Below are positions 42,491-51,011 of a stretch of 64,000 nucleotides of DNA, one piece after another (the stretch's first letter is position 1; each line of letters opens with the position of its first letter). Both the position numbers and the translations under genes were made by a program. This DNA comes from DAITAZ01 sp036824045 (lineage in GTDB: Bacteria; Pseudomonadota; Gammaproteobacteria; Burkholderiales; Rhodocyclaceae). The notes beneath the pieces were generated by a model. That model made no database searches and had not been told where the DNA came from. It saw only the letters and a list, made by a program, of their open reading frames with translations. The DNA is taken from assembly GCA_036824045.1 (NCBI GenBank), contig DAITAZ010000016.1:14512-78511 (forward strand), given 5' to 3'.

Positions 42491-43831
42491 ATGTCCTCGA
42501 AAGATTTCCACTTCTCCCACGACCGTCTGCAAAGCATCGCCCAGGAGATCCTCGACTACGCCCGCAGCCGCGGCGCCACCGCCTGCGAAACGGATGTCTC
42601 CGAAGGTTTCGGCCAGACGGCCTCGGTGCGCAAGGGCGAGGTGGAAACCATTGAGTACAACCGGGACAAGGGCGTGGGTGTCAGTGTCTATCTGGGGCAG
42701 CGTCGTGGCCACGCCAGCACTTCGGATTTCTCCTCCGACGCCCTGCGCGCCACGGTGGACGCGGCGCTTTCCATCGCCGGCTTCACCGCGCCCGATGACT
42801 GCGCTGGTCTCGCCGATGAAGCGCTGCTCGCCCGCGAGGTGCCGGACCTGGACCTCTACCACCCTTGGGACATCTCGGTGGAAGACGCCATCGACATGGC
42901 CCGCCGTTGCGAAGCCGCAGCCTTTGCCGTCAGCCCCAAGGTTGCCAACTCCGAAGGGGCCACCGTTTCCACCCAGCAGTCCCACTTCGTCTCCGCCAAC
43001 AGCCTGGGGTTTATGGGCGGGTTTGCCACCTCGCGCCATTACGTGTCCTGCTCGGTGATCGCCGCCGAGGGCGATGCCATGCAGCGGGATGACTGGTACG
43101 ACTCCCGCCGCGACTGGCGCGACCTCGTCTCGCCTGAATCCGTGGGGGCCGATGCCGCCCGGCGGGCCGTGGCCCGGCTCGGCGCTCGGCGGGTGGAAAC
43201 CACCCAGGTGCCGGTGCTCTTCGAAGCGCCGCTGGCGGCCTCGCTCCTGGGCAATTTCGTCTACGCGGTCAGTGGCGGCAGCCTCTACCGCAAATCCTCC
43301 TTCCTGCTCGACAGTGTGGGCACCCAGGTCTTTTCGCCGCTCATCAATCTGGTGGAACGGCCCCATCTCAGGAAGGGCCTGGCCAGCGCCCCCTTCGACG
43401 ATGACGGCGTCGCCACCCGGGACCGGGACGTGGTGGCCAACGGCGTGCTCCAGGGCTACTTCCTCGGCGTCTACTCCGCCCGCAAGCTCGGCCTGGTCAC
43501 CACCGCCAATTCGGGGGGTTCCCACAACCTCATCCTCCAGCCGGGCGAGGAAGGCTTTGAAGCCCTGCTCAAGCGCATGGGCCGGGGCCTGTTGGTCACC
43601 GAGCTGCTGGGTCAGGGCGTCAATTACGTCACCGGTGACTACTCCCGGGGCGCGGCCGGGTACTGGGTGGAAAACGGCGAGATCGCCTTTCCGGTGGAGG
43701 AGATCACCATCGCCGGCAACCTGCGGCAGATGTTCCGCGACATCGTGGCCGTGGGCAGCGACGTCATGGTCCGTGGCGGCAAGCAGACCGGCTCCATCCT
43801 CCTCGGCAACATGATGGTTGCCGGCAGCTGA
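42491..43831 (+). CDS. pmbA: PmbA/TldE metalloprotease subunit
   Basis: Subunit of the TldD/TldE protease that trims modified peptides and helps degrade antitoxins; TldE lacks the catalytic zinc motif itself and none is seen here. The 446-aa protein has QTASVRKGEVETIEYNRDKG, GVSVYLGQRRGHASTSD, TTANSGGSHNLIL and VENGEIAFPVEEITIAGNL, typical of the family. The ATG at 42491 is favoured over a TTG two codons upstream. It shares an 88-bp AT-rich promoter region with yjgA. Confidence 0.93.
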   Translation: MSSKDFHFSHDRLQSIAQEILDYARSRGATACETDVSEGFGQTASVRKGEVETIEYNRDKGVGVSVYLGQRRGHASTSDFSSDALRATVDAALSIAGFTAPDDCAGLADEALLAREVPDLDLYHPWDISVEDAIDMARRCEAAAFAVSPKVANSEGATVSTQQSHFVSANSLGFMGGFATSRHYVSCSVIAAEGDAMQRDDWYDSRRDWRDLVSPESVGADAARRAVARLGARRVETTQVPVLFEAPLAASLLGNFVYAVSGGSLYRKSSFLLDSVGTQVFSPLINLVERPHLRKGLASAPFDDDGVATRDRDVVANGVLQGYFLGVYSARKLGLVTTANSGGSHNLILQPGEEGFEALLKRMGRGLLVTELLGQGVNYVTGDYSRGAAGYWVENGEIAFPVEEITIAGNLRQMFRDIVAVGSDVMVRGGKQTGSILLGNMMVAGS

Positions 43832-43872
43832 GGGCAGGAGGGTTCCCTTGTCTGCTTAGGGTTTCCCCGCTG

Positions 43873-43900
43873 TTGGGCGAGCGGATGCTTTTCCTATAAT
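43873..43900 (+). promoter_or_regulatory. Sigma-70-type promoter of the TRAP solute-binding gene
   Basis: TTGGGC (43873-43878), a 16-nt spacer and a consensus TATAAT (43895-43900) lie about 43 nt upstream of the dctP start, in the gap after pmbA. Confidence 0.75.
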
Positions 43901-43942
43901 CCGCACACCTCGTTCAACAAACCCGTTAGATAAGGAGACAAC

Positions 43943-45037
43943 GTGGAACGTCGCAAATTTCTGAAGGGCGCGGGTGCCGGTCTGGCCGCCGCCGGCGCCT
44001 TGGCCGCCCCCGCAGTACACGCCCAGCAAAGCCCGCAGATCAAGTGGCGCCTGGCGTCCAGTTTCCCCAAGAGCCTGGACACCATCTACGGCGCGGCTGA
44101 AGTCGTGTCCAAGCACGTCGCGGCGGCCACCGGCGGCAAGTTCCAGATCCAGATCTTCTCCGGCGGCGAAATCGTCCCCCCCTTCGGCGTGCTCGACGCC
44201 GTCAAGGACGGCACCGTGGAGATCGGTCACTCCGCCTCCTACTACTACGTCGGCAAGGACCCCACATTCGCCTTCGACACCGCCATTCCCTTCGGCCTCA
44301 ACAGCCGCCAGCAAACGGCCTGGATGTTCGAAGGCGGCGGCCTCGACCTGATGCGGGACTTCTTCAAGGACTACAACATCGTCAACTACCCCTGCGGTAA
44401 CACCGGCGCCCAGATGGGCGGCTGGTTCCGCAAGGAGATCAAGACCGTCAAGGACCTGGAAGGCCTGAAGTTCCGCGTCGGCGGCTTTGCCGGTCAGGTG
44501 CTCGCCAAGCTTGGCGTCGTACCCCAGCAGATCCCCGGTGGCGACATCTACCCCGCCCTGGAGAAAGGCACCATCGACGCCGCCGAATGGATCGGCCCCT
44601 ACGACGACCAGAAGCTCGGCTTCAACAAGGTTGCCAAGTACTACTACTACCCCGGCTGGTGGGAAGGTGGCCCGCAGCTCTCCATCTACGTCAACGCCAA
44701 GAAGCTGGCCGAGCTGCCCAAGGAATACCAGCAGGCCCTCGAAGACGCCTGCGCCTTCGCCCACATCGAGATGCAGGCCCGTTACGACGTCAAGAACGTC
44801 AAGGCCCTCAAGGAACTCGCCGGCTCCGGCACCCAGTTGCGTCCCTTCTCCAAGGAAGTGATGCTCGCCTGCCAGAAAGCCGCTTTCGAGCTCTACGAAG
44901 AAACCGCCGCCAAGAACCCCAAGTTCAAGAAGGTCTACGAGCCCTGGCTCAAGTTCCGCAACGACCAGTACACCTGGTTCCGCGTGGCGGAAAACACCTT
45001 CGACAACTTCGTCTATAACAACCCGGTCAAGAAGTAA
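43943..45037 (+). CDS. TRAP transporter solute-binding protein, TakP-like
   Basis: Periplasmic binding protein (364 aa) with a twin-arginine signal (ERRKFLKGAGAG, cleavage after AVHA). Segments such as WRLASSFPKSLDTIYG, GGDIYPALEKGTIDAAEW, GPYDDQKLGF and YYYYPGWWEGGPQ are those of the TakP group, whose Rhodobacter member binds 2-oxo acids such as pyruvate with sodium. A 2-oxo-acid or related carboxylate ligand is therefore likely but not shown. The GTG start follows an AAGGAGA site. The membrane subunits are not adjacent: dctQ and dctM lie 10 kb away on the other strand. A good promoter and terminator make it a single-gene unit. Confidence 0.92.
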   Translation: MERRKFLKGAGAGLAAAGALAAPAVHAQQSPQIKWRLASSFPKSLDTIYGAAEVVSKHVAAATGGKFQIQIFSGGEIVPPFGVLDAVKDGTVEIGHSASYYYVGKDPTFAFDTAIPFGLNSRQQTAWMFEGGGLDLMRDFFKDYNIVNYPCGNTGAQMGGWFRKEIKTVKDLEGLKFRVGGFAGQVLAKLGVVPQQIPGGDIYPALEKGTIDAAEWIGPYDDQKLGFNKVAKYYYYPGWWEGGPQLSIYVNAKKLAELPKEYQQALEDACAFAHIEMQARYDVKNVKALKELAGSGTQLRPFSKEVMLACQKAAFELYEETAAKNPKFKKVYEPWLKFRNDQYTWFRVAENTFDNFVYNNPVKK

Positions 45038-45059
45038 GGTCCGGTTGCCGCAACGCCAC

Positions 45060-45090
45060 AAACGCCCCGCCCTGTGCGGGGCGTTTTGTT
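45060..45090 (+). terminator. Rho-independent terminator after the TRAP binding protein
   Basis: An 11-bp perfect GC-rich stem (45060-45070 with 45076-45086), 5-nt loop and TTTTGTTT tail, 22 nt after the stop codon. Confidence 0.93.
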
Positions 45091-45289
45091 TCCGGGGCTG
45101 CCGTTGTGCAGCAGCGGTTTGCCGCCAGCCGTGCGGTGCTTTGGCATCGCCTTTGATCAGCCGGGGGTGAGGCCGGCCGTGCAACGGCCGTTGTAGGGGA
45201 TGACCCGGGGGCGAGTCGTTGGGCTCGGTTCAAGGCAGCCCGCCCGGGCAATGTCCGCTTGCCCTACCCATTCACACCCAGGAGCTCCC

Positions 45290-45487
45290 ATGTCTTCGAT
45301 CAGCAGTGTTGCCGGCAGCCTGGCCGGGGCTTTGAGTCTGGATGGCAGCGTGGGGAGCCAGGTGGAAGTGGCGGTGTTGAAGCGGGCAATGGAGGCGGAG
45401 AGCAGCGCCGTGCTGCAACTCCTGCAAGCGGTGCCGGCGCCGGGCAATCCGCCCCACCTGGGGAATGCGGTGGATACCTACGCCTGA
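45290..45487 (+). CDS. YjfB family putative motility protein
   Basis: A 65-aa protein after a strong AGGAG ribosome site. MSSISSVAGSLAGA, VEVAVLKRAMEAESSAVLQLLQAVP and the end HLGNAVDTYA match the small YjfB family, linked to motility genes in other bacteria but of unknown mechanism. No flagellar genes are in the window. It is isolated, convergent with the lipocalin gene 11 nt away. Confidence 0.85.
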   Translation: MSSISSVAGSLAGALSLDGSVGSQVEVAVLKRAMEAESSAVLQLLQAVPAPGNPPHLGNAVDTYA

Positions 45488-45498
45488 CGCCGCCCGGC

Positions 45499-46047
45499 TC
45501 AGCGTCCGCCGTTCTGGGGCACCCGCTCCACCTTGGCCGGGTCGTAGCCCTGTTCGGCCACCAGGGCGAGCAGCTTCTGGTAGTCCGCCTCGGGGATCTG
45601 CGGGGTGCGGGCCATGATCCACAGGTAGTCCCGCTTTTCGCGACCGATCACGGTCTGGCTGTAGTCGGGGGCGAGGTGGATGATCCGGTAGTCCCCCTTG
45701 ATCGGCCAGATGAACTGCATGCCCCAGACAGCGTTGCTGCGGGGGTCCAGCACGTAGCCGCGGGGGGTCATCCGTTTGGCGGGGCCGTCGAAGCCGCCGT
45801 CCCGGTAGGTGAAGGTGGTGGCGATGCTGCCGTCCGCGTCCAGCCGGTAGGATTCGACGGCGTTGTGGGCGCCCTGTTCGATGAAGGTGGGGATGTTGGC
45901 GATGACGTACCAGTCGCCCATGAAGCGGGGGATGTCCACGTGCTCCACGGTGCGCAGGGGCGCCAGCGGAGGGCTCTGGCAGCCGGCGAGCAGGGCGAGG
46001 GCGGCCAGGGGAACGAGGCGTCGGGCAAGGTGGGCGCAGGTGTTCAT
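45499..46047 (-). CDS. Outer-membrane lipocalin (Blc-like)
   Basis: Bacterial lipocalin lipoprotein (182 aa) for binding fatty acids or lysophospholipids at the outer membrane. It has a lipobox LAGC, the lipocalin signature FMGDWYVIANIPTF, and the C-terminal YLWIMARTPQIPEADYQKLL that closes Blc-type proteins. The ATG overlaps the stop of the DUF1295 gene (ATGA). The cfa-like/DUF1295/lipocalin set is a known grouping in proteobacterial membrane-lipid stress regulons. Confidence 0.92.
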   Translation of the reverse strand: MNTCAHLARRLVPLAALALLAGCQSPPLAPLRTVEHVDIPRFMGDWYVIANIPTFIEQGAHNAVESYRLDADGSIATTFTYRDGGFDGPAKRMTPRGYVLDPRSNAVWGMQFIWPIKGDYRIIHLAPDYSQTVIGREKRDYLWIMARTPQIPEADYQKLLALVAEQGYDPAKVERVPQNGGR

Positions 46048-46847
46048 GCTTGCTGGGGGCTCCGTCTGGTGGGCCGCGGTGGGCCGGGGATGAAGGCGTT
46101 GGTGCGGGCGATGTAGTCGGCGTAGTCGGGCCGGCGCTGGCCGATGTCCTGCTCCATCAGCGCGACGCCGGAAACCTTGAGCAGCAGCAGGGTCATGAGC
46201 AGGGGGGAGAGCAGTGCCCAGCCGCCGCCGGCGGCCAGGGCCACCAGGCCGAAACCCCACCAGACGCAGCATTCGCCGAAATAGTTGGGGTGGCGGGAAT
46301 AGCGCCACAGGCCGCTGTCCAGCACCCGGCCGCGGTGCTCGGGCCGGGCCTTGAAGCGGGCAAGCTGCGCGTCGGCCACCGCCTCGAATGCGATGCCGAA
46401 CAGGGCGAGGGCCACGCCCAGGGCGTCCAGCAGATTCGGGGGCTGGGGGCTGGCGGCGGCCACCATCAGGGGTTGGGCGACCACCCAGGCGAGGCCCGCC
46501 TGCAGGCCGAACACCAAATACAGGCTTTTGAGCGCGAAGTGGGGCTGGTTGCGGGCGCGAATGGCCTGGTAGCGCGGGTCTTCCGGCTGGCCGTGGTTGC
46601 GCCAGGTGATGTGTCCCGCCAGGCGCAGCGCCCACAGGGCCGCCAGGGGCAGCAGCCATGGGGCTCGCGGGCCGGTTTCCGCCAGGGCGGCGTAGGTCAG
46701 CGCCGCGCCGAGGATGAAGAGAGACCACAGGCTGTCCACCACGCTCACATCCCGCCGCCACAGGCTCACTCCCCAGGCGAGCAGAGCGGTCGCCTGCAGC
46801 GTGGCCAGGGCGTAGAGGGCGGCTTCGGCGTCCCAGAAGGTGGCCAC
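46044..46847 (-). CDS. DUF1295 membrane protein (steroid-reductase-like)
   Basis: Integral membrane protein (267 aa) with six to seven hydrophobic segments and the isoprenylcysteine methyltransferase/5-alpha-reductase type C-terminus: DSGLWRYSRHPNYFGECCVWWGFGL, then MEQDIGQRRPDYADYIARTNAFIP. Its substrate is unknown, probably a lipid given the cfa-like neighbour. The GTG start lies 10 nt after the cfa-like gene; the frame upstream of it is antisense and is left out. Confidence 0.88.
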   Translation of the reverse strand: MATFWDAEAALYALATLQATALLAWGVSLWRRDVSVVDSLWSLFILGAALTYAALAETGPRAPWLLPLAALWALRLAGHITWRNHGQPEDPRYQAIRARNQPHFALKSLYLVFGLQAGLAWVVAQPLMVAAASPQPPNLLDALGVALALFGIAFEAVADAQLARFKARPEHRGRVLDSGLWRYSRHPNYFGECCVWWGFGLVALAAGGGWALLSPLLMTLLLLKVSGVALMEQDIGQRRPDYADYIARTNAFIPGPPRPTRRSPQQA

Positions 46848-46857
46848 GGCAGCGGCC

Positions 46858-47904
46858 TCAGGCGCGGGGCTCGAACAGGTAGTGGCTGACCCACCACTCC
46901 CGGCCGTGCTCGTAGCCGAACAGCTCGGCGCAGGAGAGGAAGAAGAGCCGCCAGCGCATCCACCAGCGGGGCGCCTCGGCGGCGCCGTAGGTGGCTTCCA
47001 GGATGGGCCACAGGGTGTGGCGGGCCCCGTCCATGCGGGCCAGCCAGGCATTGGCGGTGCGCTCGTAGTGGCGGCCGTCCCAGCGCCAACGCTGTACCAG
47101 GCGCAGGTGTTCCTGGAAGCGGGGGGCCAGATCGTCGCTGGGCATCATGCCGCCGGAGAAGAAATGGCGGCTCATCCAGTCCGTGTCGTCCCGGGGCTCG
47201 AAGGCGTAGGGGGTGGCGCGGTGGGCAAACACGTGCAGGAAGAAGCGCCCGCCCGGGCGCAGCCAGCTCGCCACCCGGCGGAAGGCTTCGGGCCAGTTGC
47301 GCAGGTGCTCGAACATTTCCACCGATACCACCCGGTCGAAGCTTTGCTCCGGCGAGAAGTGGTTCATGTCGGCGGTGATCACCCGCAGGTTGATCAGCCG
47401 CATGCGCTCCGCTTCCCCCTCGATGTAGGCGCGCTGGGCGGCGGAGTTGGAAACGGCGGTGATGCGCGCGGCCGGGTAACGATGAGCCATCCACAGGCTG
47501 AGGGAACCCCAGCCGCAGCCCAGTTCCAGGATCTCCTGGCCGTCCGCCAGTTGCGCCCGCTCGCAGGTGGCGGCCAGGGCCGCCGTTTCGGCCTCGGCCA
47601 GGGTGCGCACGGCGGGGCTCCACAGGCAGCAACTGTATTTGCGCTGGGGCCCGAGAATGGGCGCGAAGAAGGCGGGGGGCAACTCGTAGTGCTGGGCATT
47701 GGCCAGTTCCGGCAGCGGCGCGACGGGGCTGGCGGGCAGGGTGGCGATGAAGGCTTCCGCCGCCTCGCAGGCGGCGCCCGGGTCGGCCGCGTGGATTTCC
47801 TCCAGCCGCTGCCGCAGCAGTTGGCGGATGCCGGCGCGGACCACGTAGTCCGGCAGCAGGCCTTGTTCCACCCAGTTGAGGGTGAGGTGAAGTGGTCCGG
47901 TCAT
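46858..47904 (-). CDS. Cyclopropane-fatty-acid-synthase-like methyltransferase
   Basis: SAM-dependent lipid methyltransferase (348 aa). An N-terminal helical region precedes the SAM motif ILELGCGWGSLSLWMAHRYP. ITAVSNSAAQRAYIE, VVSVEMFEHLRNW and FLHVFAHRATPYAFEP are of the CFA family. It is shorter than E. coli Cfa (382 aa) and the context with DUF1295 and a lipocalin suggests the group that includes furan-fatty-acid or 10-methyl fatty-acid enzymes, so true cyclopropanation is uncertain. First gene of a tight three-gene operon, with an AGGGAGCG ribosome site. Confidence 0.88.
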   Translation of the reverse strand: MTGPLHLTLNWVEQGLLPDYVVRAGIRQLLRQRLEEIHAADPGAACEAAEAFIATLPASPVAPLPELANAQHYELPPAFFAPILGPQRKYSCCLWSPAVRTLAEAETAALAATCERAQLADGQEILELGCGWGSLSLWMAHRYPAARITAVSNSAAQRAYIEGEAERMRLINLRVITADMNHFSPEQSFDRVVSVEMFEHLRNWPEAFRRVASWLRPGGRFFLHVFAHRATPYAFEPRDDTDWMSRHFFSGGMMPSDDLAPRFQEHLRLVQRWRWDGRHYERTANAWLARMDGARHTLWPILEATYGAAEAPRWWMRWRLFFLSCAELFGYEHGREWWVSHYLFEPRA

Positions 47905-48037
47905 GGTGGCGCGCTCCCTGGTCTGAACAGCCGTTTCGGCAGGCGCGGGGGCCGGAGGGTTCCGCGCTATCAGGGGAAACACGCAGAGGGCGGAAGATGC
48001 TAGGGTTCGGCCCTGCCGCTGTTTCACCCCTGACCCC

Positions 48038-49102
48038 ATGCGAATCGAACACCTGCGCCATCGCCTCGCCGCGCTGGGCGCCAAGCCCTGTCATCTGGAT
48101 GCCCTCTTCAAGGCCTGGACCCACGCCCAGCCGCTGGACAGCGGCAAGCGCCGGGCGGAGGACTTTCTGCCCCTGGCCCTGCGCGCGGCCTTGCCCCGGA
48201 TCGGGGAGGAACTGGCGGCCCTGGCCCGGGTGTGCTCCGAGCACCCGGGGGAAGATGGTGCCAGCCGCCTGCTGGTGCGGCTGGCGGACGGGCAGACGGT
48301 GGAGAGCGTGCTGTTGCCCCGGGAAGGGGTGTGCGTATCGAGCCAGGTGGGGTGCGCGGTGGGCTGCCGCTTTTGCATGACGGGGCAGGACGGGCTGCTG
48401 CGGCAACTGGGCAGCGCCGAGATCGTGGCCCAGGTGGCCCTGGCCCGGGCGCGCCGGCCGGTGCGCAAGGTGGTGTTCATGGGCATGGGCGAACCGGCCC
48501 ACAACCTGGACAACGTGCTCGAGGCGATCGAGCTCTTGGGCACCGTCGGCGGCTTCGGCCACAAGAACCTGGTGTTTTCCACCGTGGGCGACATCCGGGT
48601 GTTCGAGCGCCTGCCCGCCGGACCGGTGAAGCCGGCGCTGGCCTTGTCGCTGCACACTACCCACCCGCGGCTGCGGGCGGAACTGCTGCCCAAGGCGCCG
48701 GCCATCGATCCGGCGGAACTGGTGGCCCTGGCCGAGCGCTACGCCCGCGCCACCACCTATCCCGTCCAGTACCAGTGGACGCTGATCGCGGGCGTGAACG
48801 ACAGCGACGAGGAACTGGCCAACATCGCCACCCTGCTCAAGGGCAAGTACGCGGTGATGAACTTCATCCCCTACAACGCCGTGGATGGTCTGCCCTACCA
48901 GCGGCCAAGCTGGGAGCGGGCTGCCGAGATGGCCCGCCACCTGCACCGCCAGGGCATCCTCACCAAGCTGCGTCACTCCGCCGGCCAGGAGGTGGAAGGC
49001 GGCTGCGGGCAACTGCGTGCCCGGGCGCTGGCGGGCGGGCCGGCTCCCGCCCGGCGCCGGAGCGTGGCCATCCACCCGGTGGCGGAACCGCCCCGGACCT
49101 GA
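48038..49102 (+). CDS. RlmN/Cfr-family radical SAM RNA methyltransferase
   Basis: Radical SAM enzyme (354 aa) that methylates adenine C2 (RlmN) or C8 (Cfr). The iron-sulfur motif is CAVGCRFC within VSSQVGCAVGCRFCMTGQ; VVFMGMGEPAHNLDNV and the essential second cysteine in RHSAGQEVEGGCGQLR are present. Standard betaproteobacterial rlmN normally lies in an ndk-rlmN-pilF-ispG setting; this copy stands alone and is a bit short, so it may be a second paralogue. Divergent from the cfa-like operon. Confidence 0.88.
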   Translation: MRIEHLRHRLAALGAKPCHLDALFKAWTHAQPLDSGKRRAEDFLPLALRAALPRIGEELAALARVCSEHPGEDGASRLLVRLADGQTVESVLLPREGVCVSSQVGCAVGCRFCMTGQDGLLRQLGSAEIVAQVALARARRPVRKVVFMGMGEPAHNLDNVLEAIELLGTVGGFGHKNLVFSTVGDIRVFERLPAGPVKPALALSLHTTHPRLRAELLPKAPAIDPAELVALAERYARATTYPVQYQWTLIAGVNDSDEELANIATLLKGKYAVMNFIPYNAVDGLPYQRPSWERAAEMARHLHRQGILTKLRHSAGQEVEGGCGQLRARALAGGPAPARRRSVAIHPVAEPPRT

Positions 49103-49123
49103 GCGAAAAAATCCGCCGGGCGG

Positions 49124-49150
49124 TGTCGATTCCGTCCGGGCTGGTTCGTC
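49124..49150 (+). promoter_or_regulatory. ECF42-type promoter of the DGPF gene cluster
   Basis: TGTCGA (49124-49129), a 17-nt spacer and CGTC (49147-49150) match the -35/-10 pattern reported for ECF42 sigma factors. It lies 47 nt before the first YCII gene, and the ECF42 gene itself is the last of this cluster. Confidence 0.72.
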
Positions 49151-49196
49151 GTGGGGACAGAAGCGGCGCAATCGCGCCCCGTCCCAGGAGAGAACC

Positions 49197-49613
49197 ATGC
49201 GCTACCTCATCATCGTCAAGGCCTCGCCAGAATCCGAGGCCGCCATCACCCCCGACCCGGACCCGGCGCTGCTGGCCGAAATGGCCGCCTACCACGAGGA
49301 TCTGGCCCGGGCCGGCGTCCTGCTCGACGGCGCGGGACTCAAGCCCAGCCGGGAGGGCTGGCGCATCCGCTTTGAAGGGTCTACCCGCACCGTGGCCCAC
49401 GGCCCCTTCGCGCTGGATGAGAATCTCATGGCCGGCTACACCCTGATCCAGGCCCGCAGCGCCGAAGAAGCGCTGGAATGGACCCGCCGCTATCCCAACC
49501 CGCGCGGCCCGGGGCTTGCCTGCCACATCGAGGTCCGGCCCCTGTACGCGCTGGACGATTTCCCCCCGGGCGAGGCGGTGGAGCGTTTCCGCGAGATTCC
49601 GTCCGCCCGGTAG
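49197..49613 (+). CDS. YCII/DGPF-domain protein
   Basis: Small cytoplasmic protein (138 aa) with the YCII-related fold: MRYLIIVKASPESEA at the start and the DGPF position as HGPFALDENLMAGYTLIQA. Such proteins are the regular partners of ECF42 sigma factors; a biochemical activity is not established. It has an AGGAGAG ribosome site and is first in the ECF42 cluster, downstream of the candidate promoter. Confidence 0.87.
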   Translation: MRYLIIVKASPESEAAITPDPDPALLAEMAAYHEDLARAGVLLDGAGLKPSREGWRIRFEGSTRTVAHGPFALDENLMAGYTLIQARSAEEALEWTRRYPNPRGPGLACHIEVRPLYALDDFPPGEAVERFREIPSAR

Positions 49614-49643
49614 GCAGGACCCCCAACCCAGCAGGAGAAAACC

Positions 49644-50132
49644 ATGACCGACCCCAACACCCCCGTCAGCCCCGTGAGTCCCATCCCGCCGGGCATGCAC
49701 ACCCTCACCCCGCACATCGTCTGCCGCAATGCCGCCGCGGCCATGGATTTCTATGCCCGGGCCTTTGGCGCGGTGGAAATGTTCCGCCTGCCCGGCCCGG
49801 ATGGCCGCCTCATGCACGGCCACATGACCCTGGGCGATTCCGCCCTGATGCTGACCGACGAATACGTGGAGCACGGCTGCCTGGGGGCGGCGGCGCTCAA
49901 GGGCTCGCCGGTCATCCTCCACCTGTACGTGACCGACGCGGATGCCGCCTTTGACCGGGCAGTGACCGCCGGCGCCACGCCGGTCATGCCCGTGGCGGAC
50001 ATGTTCTGGGGCGACCGTTATGGCCAGGTGGAGGACCCTTTTGGCCACCGCTGGTCCATTGCCACCCAGACGCGGCGGGTGAGCCCGGAGGAGATTCTGG
50101 CCGCCGCCGCCCAGGGTTGCGGAGGCGTGTGA
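49644..50132 (+). CDS. VOC family (glyoxalase/PhnB-like) protein
   Basis: 162-aa vicinal-oxygen-chelate protein of the PhnB-like type: LTPHIVCRNAAAAMDFYARA, MHGHMTLGDSALMLTDE and FWGDRYGQVEDPFGHRW. Metal-binding residues are not clear, so the reaction is unknown. It is second in the ECF42 cluster, 30 nt after the first YCII gene, with a good AGGAG site. Confidence 0.88.
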   Translation: MTDPNTPVSPVSPIPPGMHTLTPHIVCRNAAAAMDFYARAFGAVEMFRLPGPDGRLMHGHMTLGDSALMLTDEYVEHGCLGAAALKGSPVILHLYVTDADAAFDRAVTAGATPVMPVADMFWGDRYGQVEDPFGHRWSIATQTRRVSPEEILAAAAQGCGGV

Positions 50133-50133
50133 C

Positions 50134-50490
50134 ATGGCCTACCTGCTGTTGATCGTGGAGCCCCGCGGCCAGCGGGCCGCCCGCGACGAGGCGGAAGCCC
50201 GCGCCGCCTACGACGCCATGGTGGCCTTTGCCGCGACGCTGCAGGCCCAGGGCATCCTGCGCGGGGTGGAATCCCTGCGCGGGGACGAGCACGGGGTCCG
50301 GGTGCGCGCCCCGGCGGGCAATCCCGTGCTGGTGGATGGCCCCTTTGCCGAGGCCAAGGAGATGGTGGGCGGCTTTTTCCTCATCGACGTGGCCACGCGG
50401 GATGAGGCGGTGGCCATTGCCGCCCGCTGTCCGGCGGCGGCCTGGGCGACGGTGGAGGTGCGCGAATGCGCCCCCTGCCATGTACGGTGA
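50134..50490 (+). CDS. YCII/DGPF-domain protein with canonical DGPF motif
   Basis: 118-aa YCII-fold protein carrying the exact DGPF motif in VDGPFAEAKEMVGGFFLIDV, and the start MAYLLLIVEPRGQR. It is 1 nt after the VOC gene, so probably translated together. With the divergent copy at 49.2 kb it makes the usual pair of DGPF proteins found beside ECF42. Confidence 0.9.
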   Translation: MAYLLLIVEPRGQRAARDEAEARAAYDAMVAFAATLQAQGILRGVESLRGDEHGVRVRAPAGNPVLVDGPFAEAKEMVGGFFLIDVATRDEAVAIAARCPAAAWATVEVRECAPCHVR

Positions 50491-50500
50491 GGAGATGGGT

Positions 50501-50923
50501 ATGGACCCGAGACGGAAGATCGAGGAAGTCATGGCCGAATGGACCGCGGCGTTGTGCGCCCGGGATGTGGAGCGCCTCCTGGCCTGCTACACCGACGATG
50601 CGGTGAGCTTCGACGCCATCCCCCCCTTTACCGACAACGTGGCCAGCCTGCGGGAGAAGTACCTCGCCTGCTTTCCCTGCATGCCCGAGGGCGCGCGCTG
50701 CGAAACGCGCCACCTCCAGCTTCAGGTGAACGGCGATCTGGCCTTCGCCCACTACCACTGGCGCCTTGCGGGCCCGGTGCCGGATTACCCGGTCGTCCGC
50801 ACCTGGCTGCGGAGCACGGCGGTGTGGCGGCGGCAGGCGGGGGCCTGGCGCATCTGCCATGAACACTGGTCCCTGCCGTTCGACCCGGAGTCCGGGAAGG
50901 TCGTGTTCCTGGTGGAGGATTGA
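50501..50923 (+). CDS. SnoaL/NTF2-like protein
   Basis: 140-aa protein of the NTF2-like fold: EEVMAEWTAALCARDVERLLACYTDDAV at the start and TAVWRRQAGAWRICHEHWS near the end are typical of SnoaL/DUF4440-type proteins. Activity unknown. GAGGAG lies 7 nt before the ATG at 50501; in-frame ATGs at 50480 and 50495 are less well placed. It is fourth in the ECF42 cluster. Confidence 0.85.
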   Translation: MDPRRKIEEVMAEWTAALCARDVERLLACYTDDAVSFDAIPPFTDNVASLREKYLACFPCMPEGARCETRHLQLQVNGDLAFAHYHWRLAGPVPDYPVVRTWLRSTAVWRRQAGAWRICHEHWSLPFDPESGKVVFLVED

Positions 50924-51011
50924 GCGTGGCGCAGGGGCGCGGTCCCGCATCCACCCCTGATCGGGCCCGGTGGGAGACGGCACCCCACCGGCCTCGGGCC
51001 TGAATCGCCCC

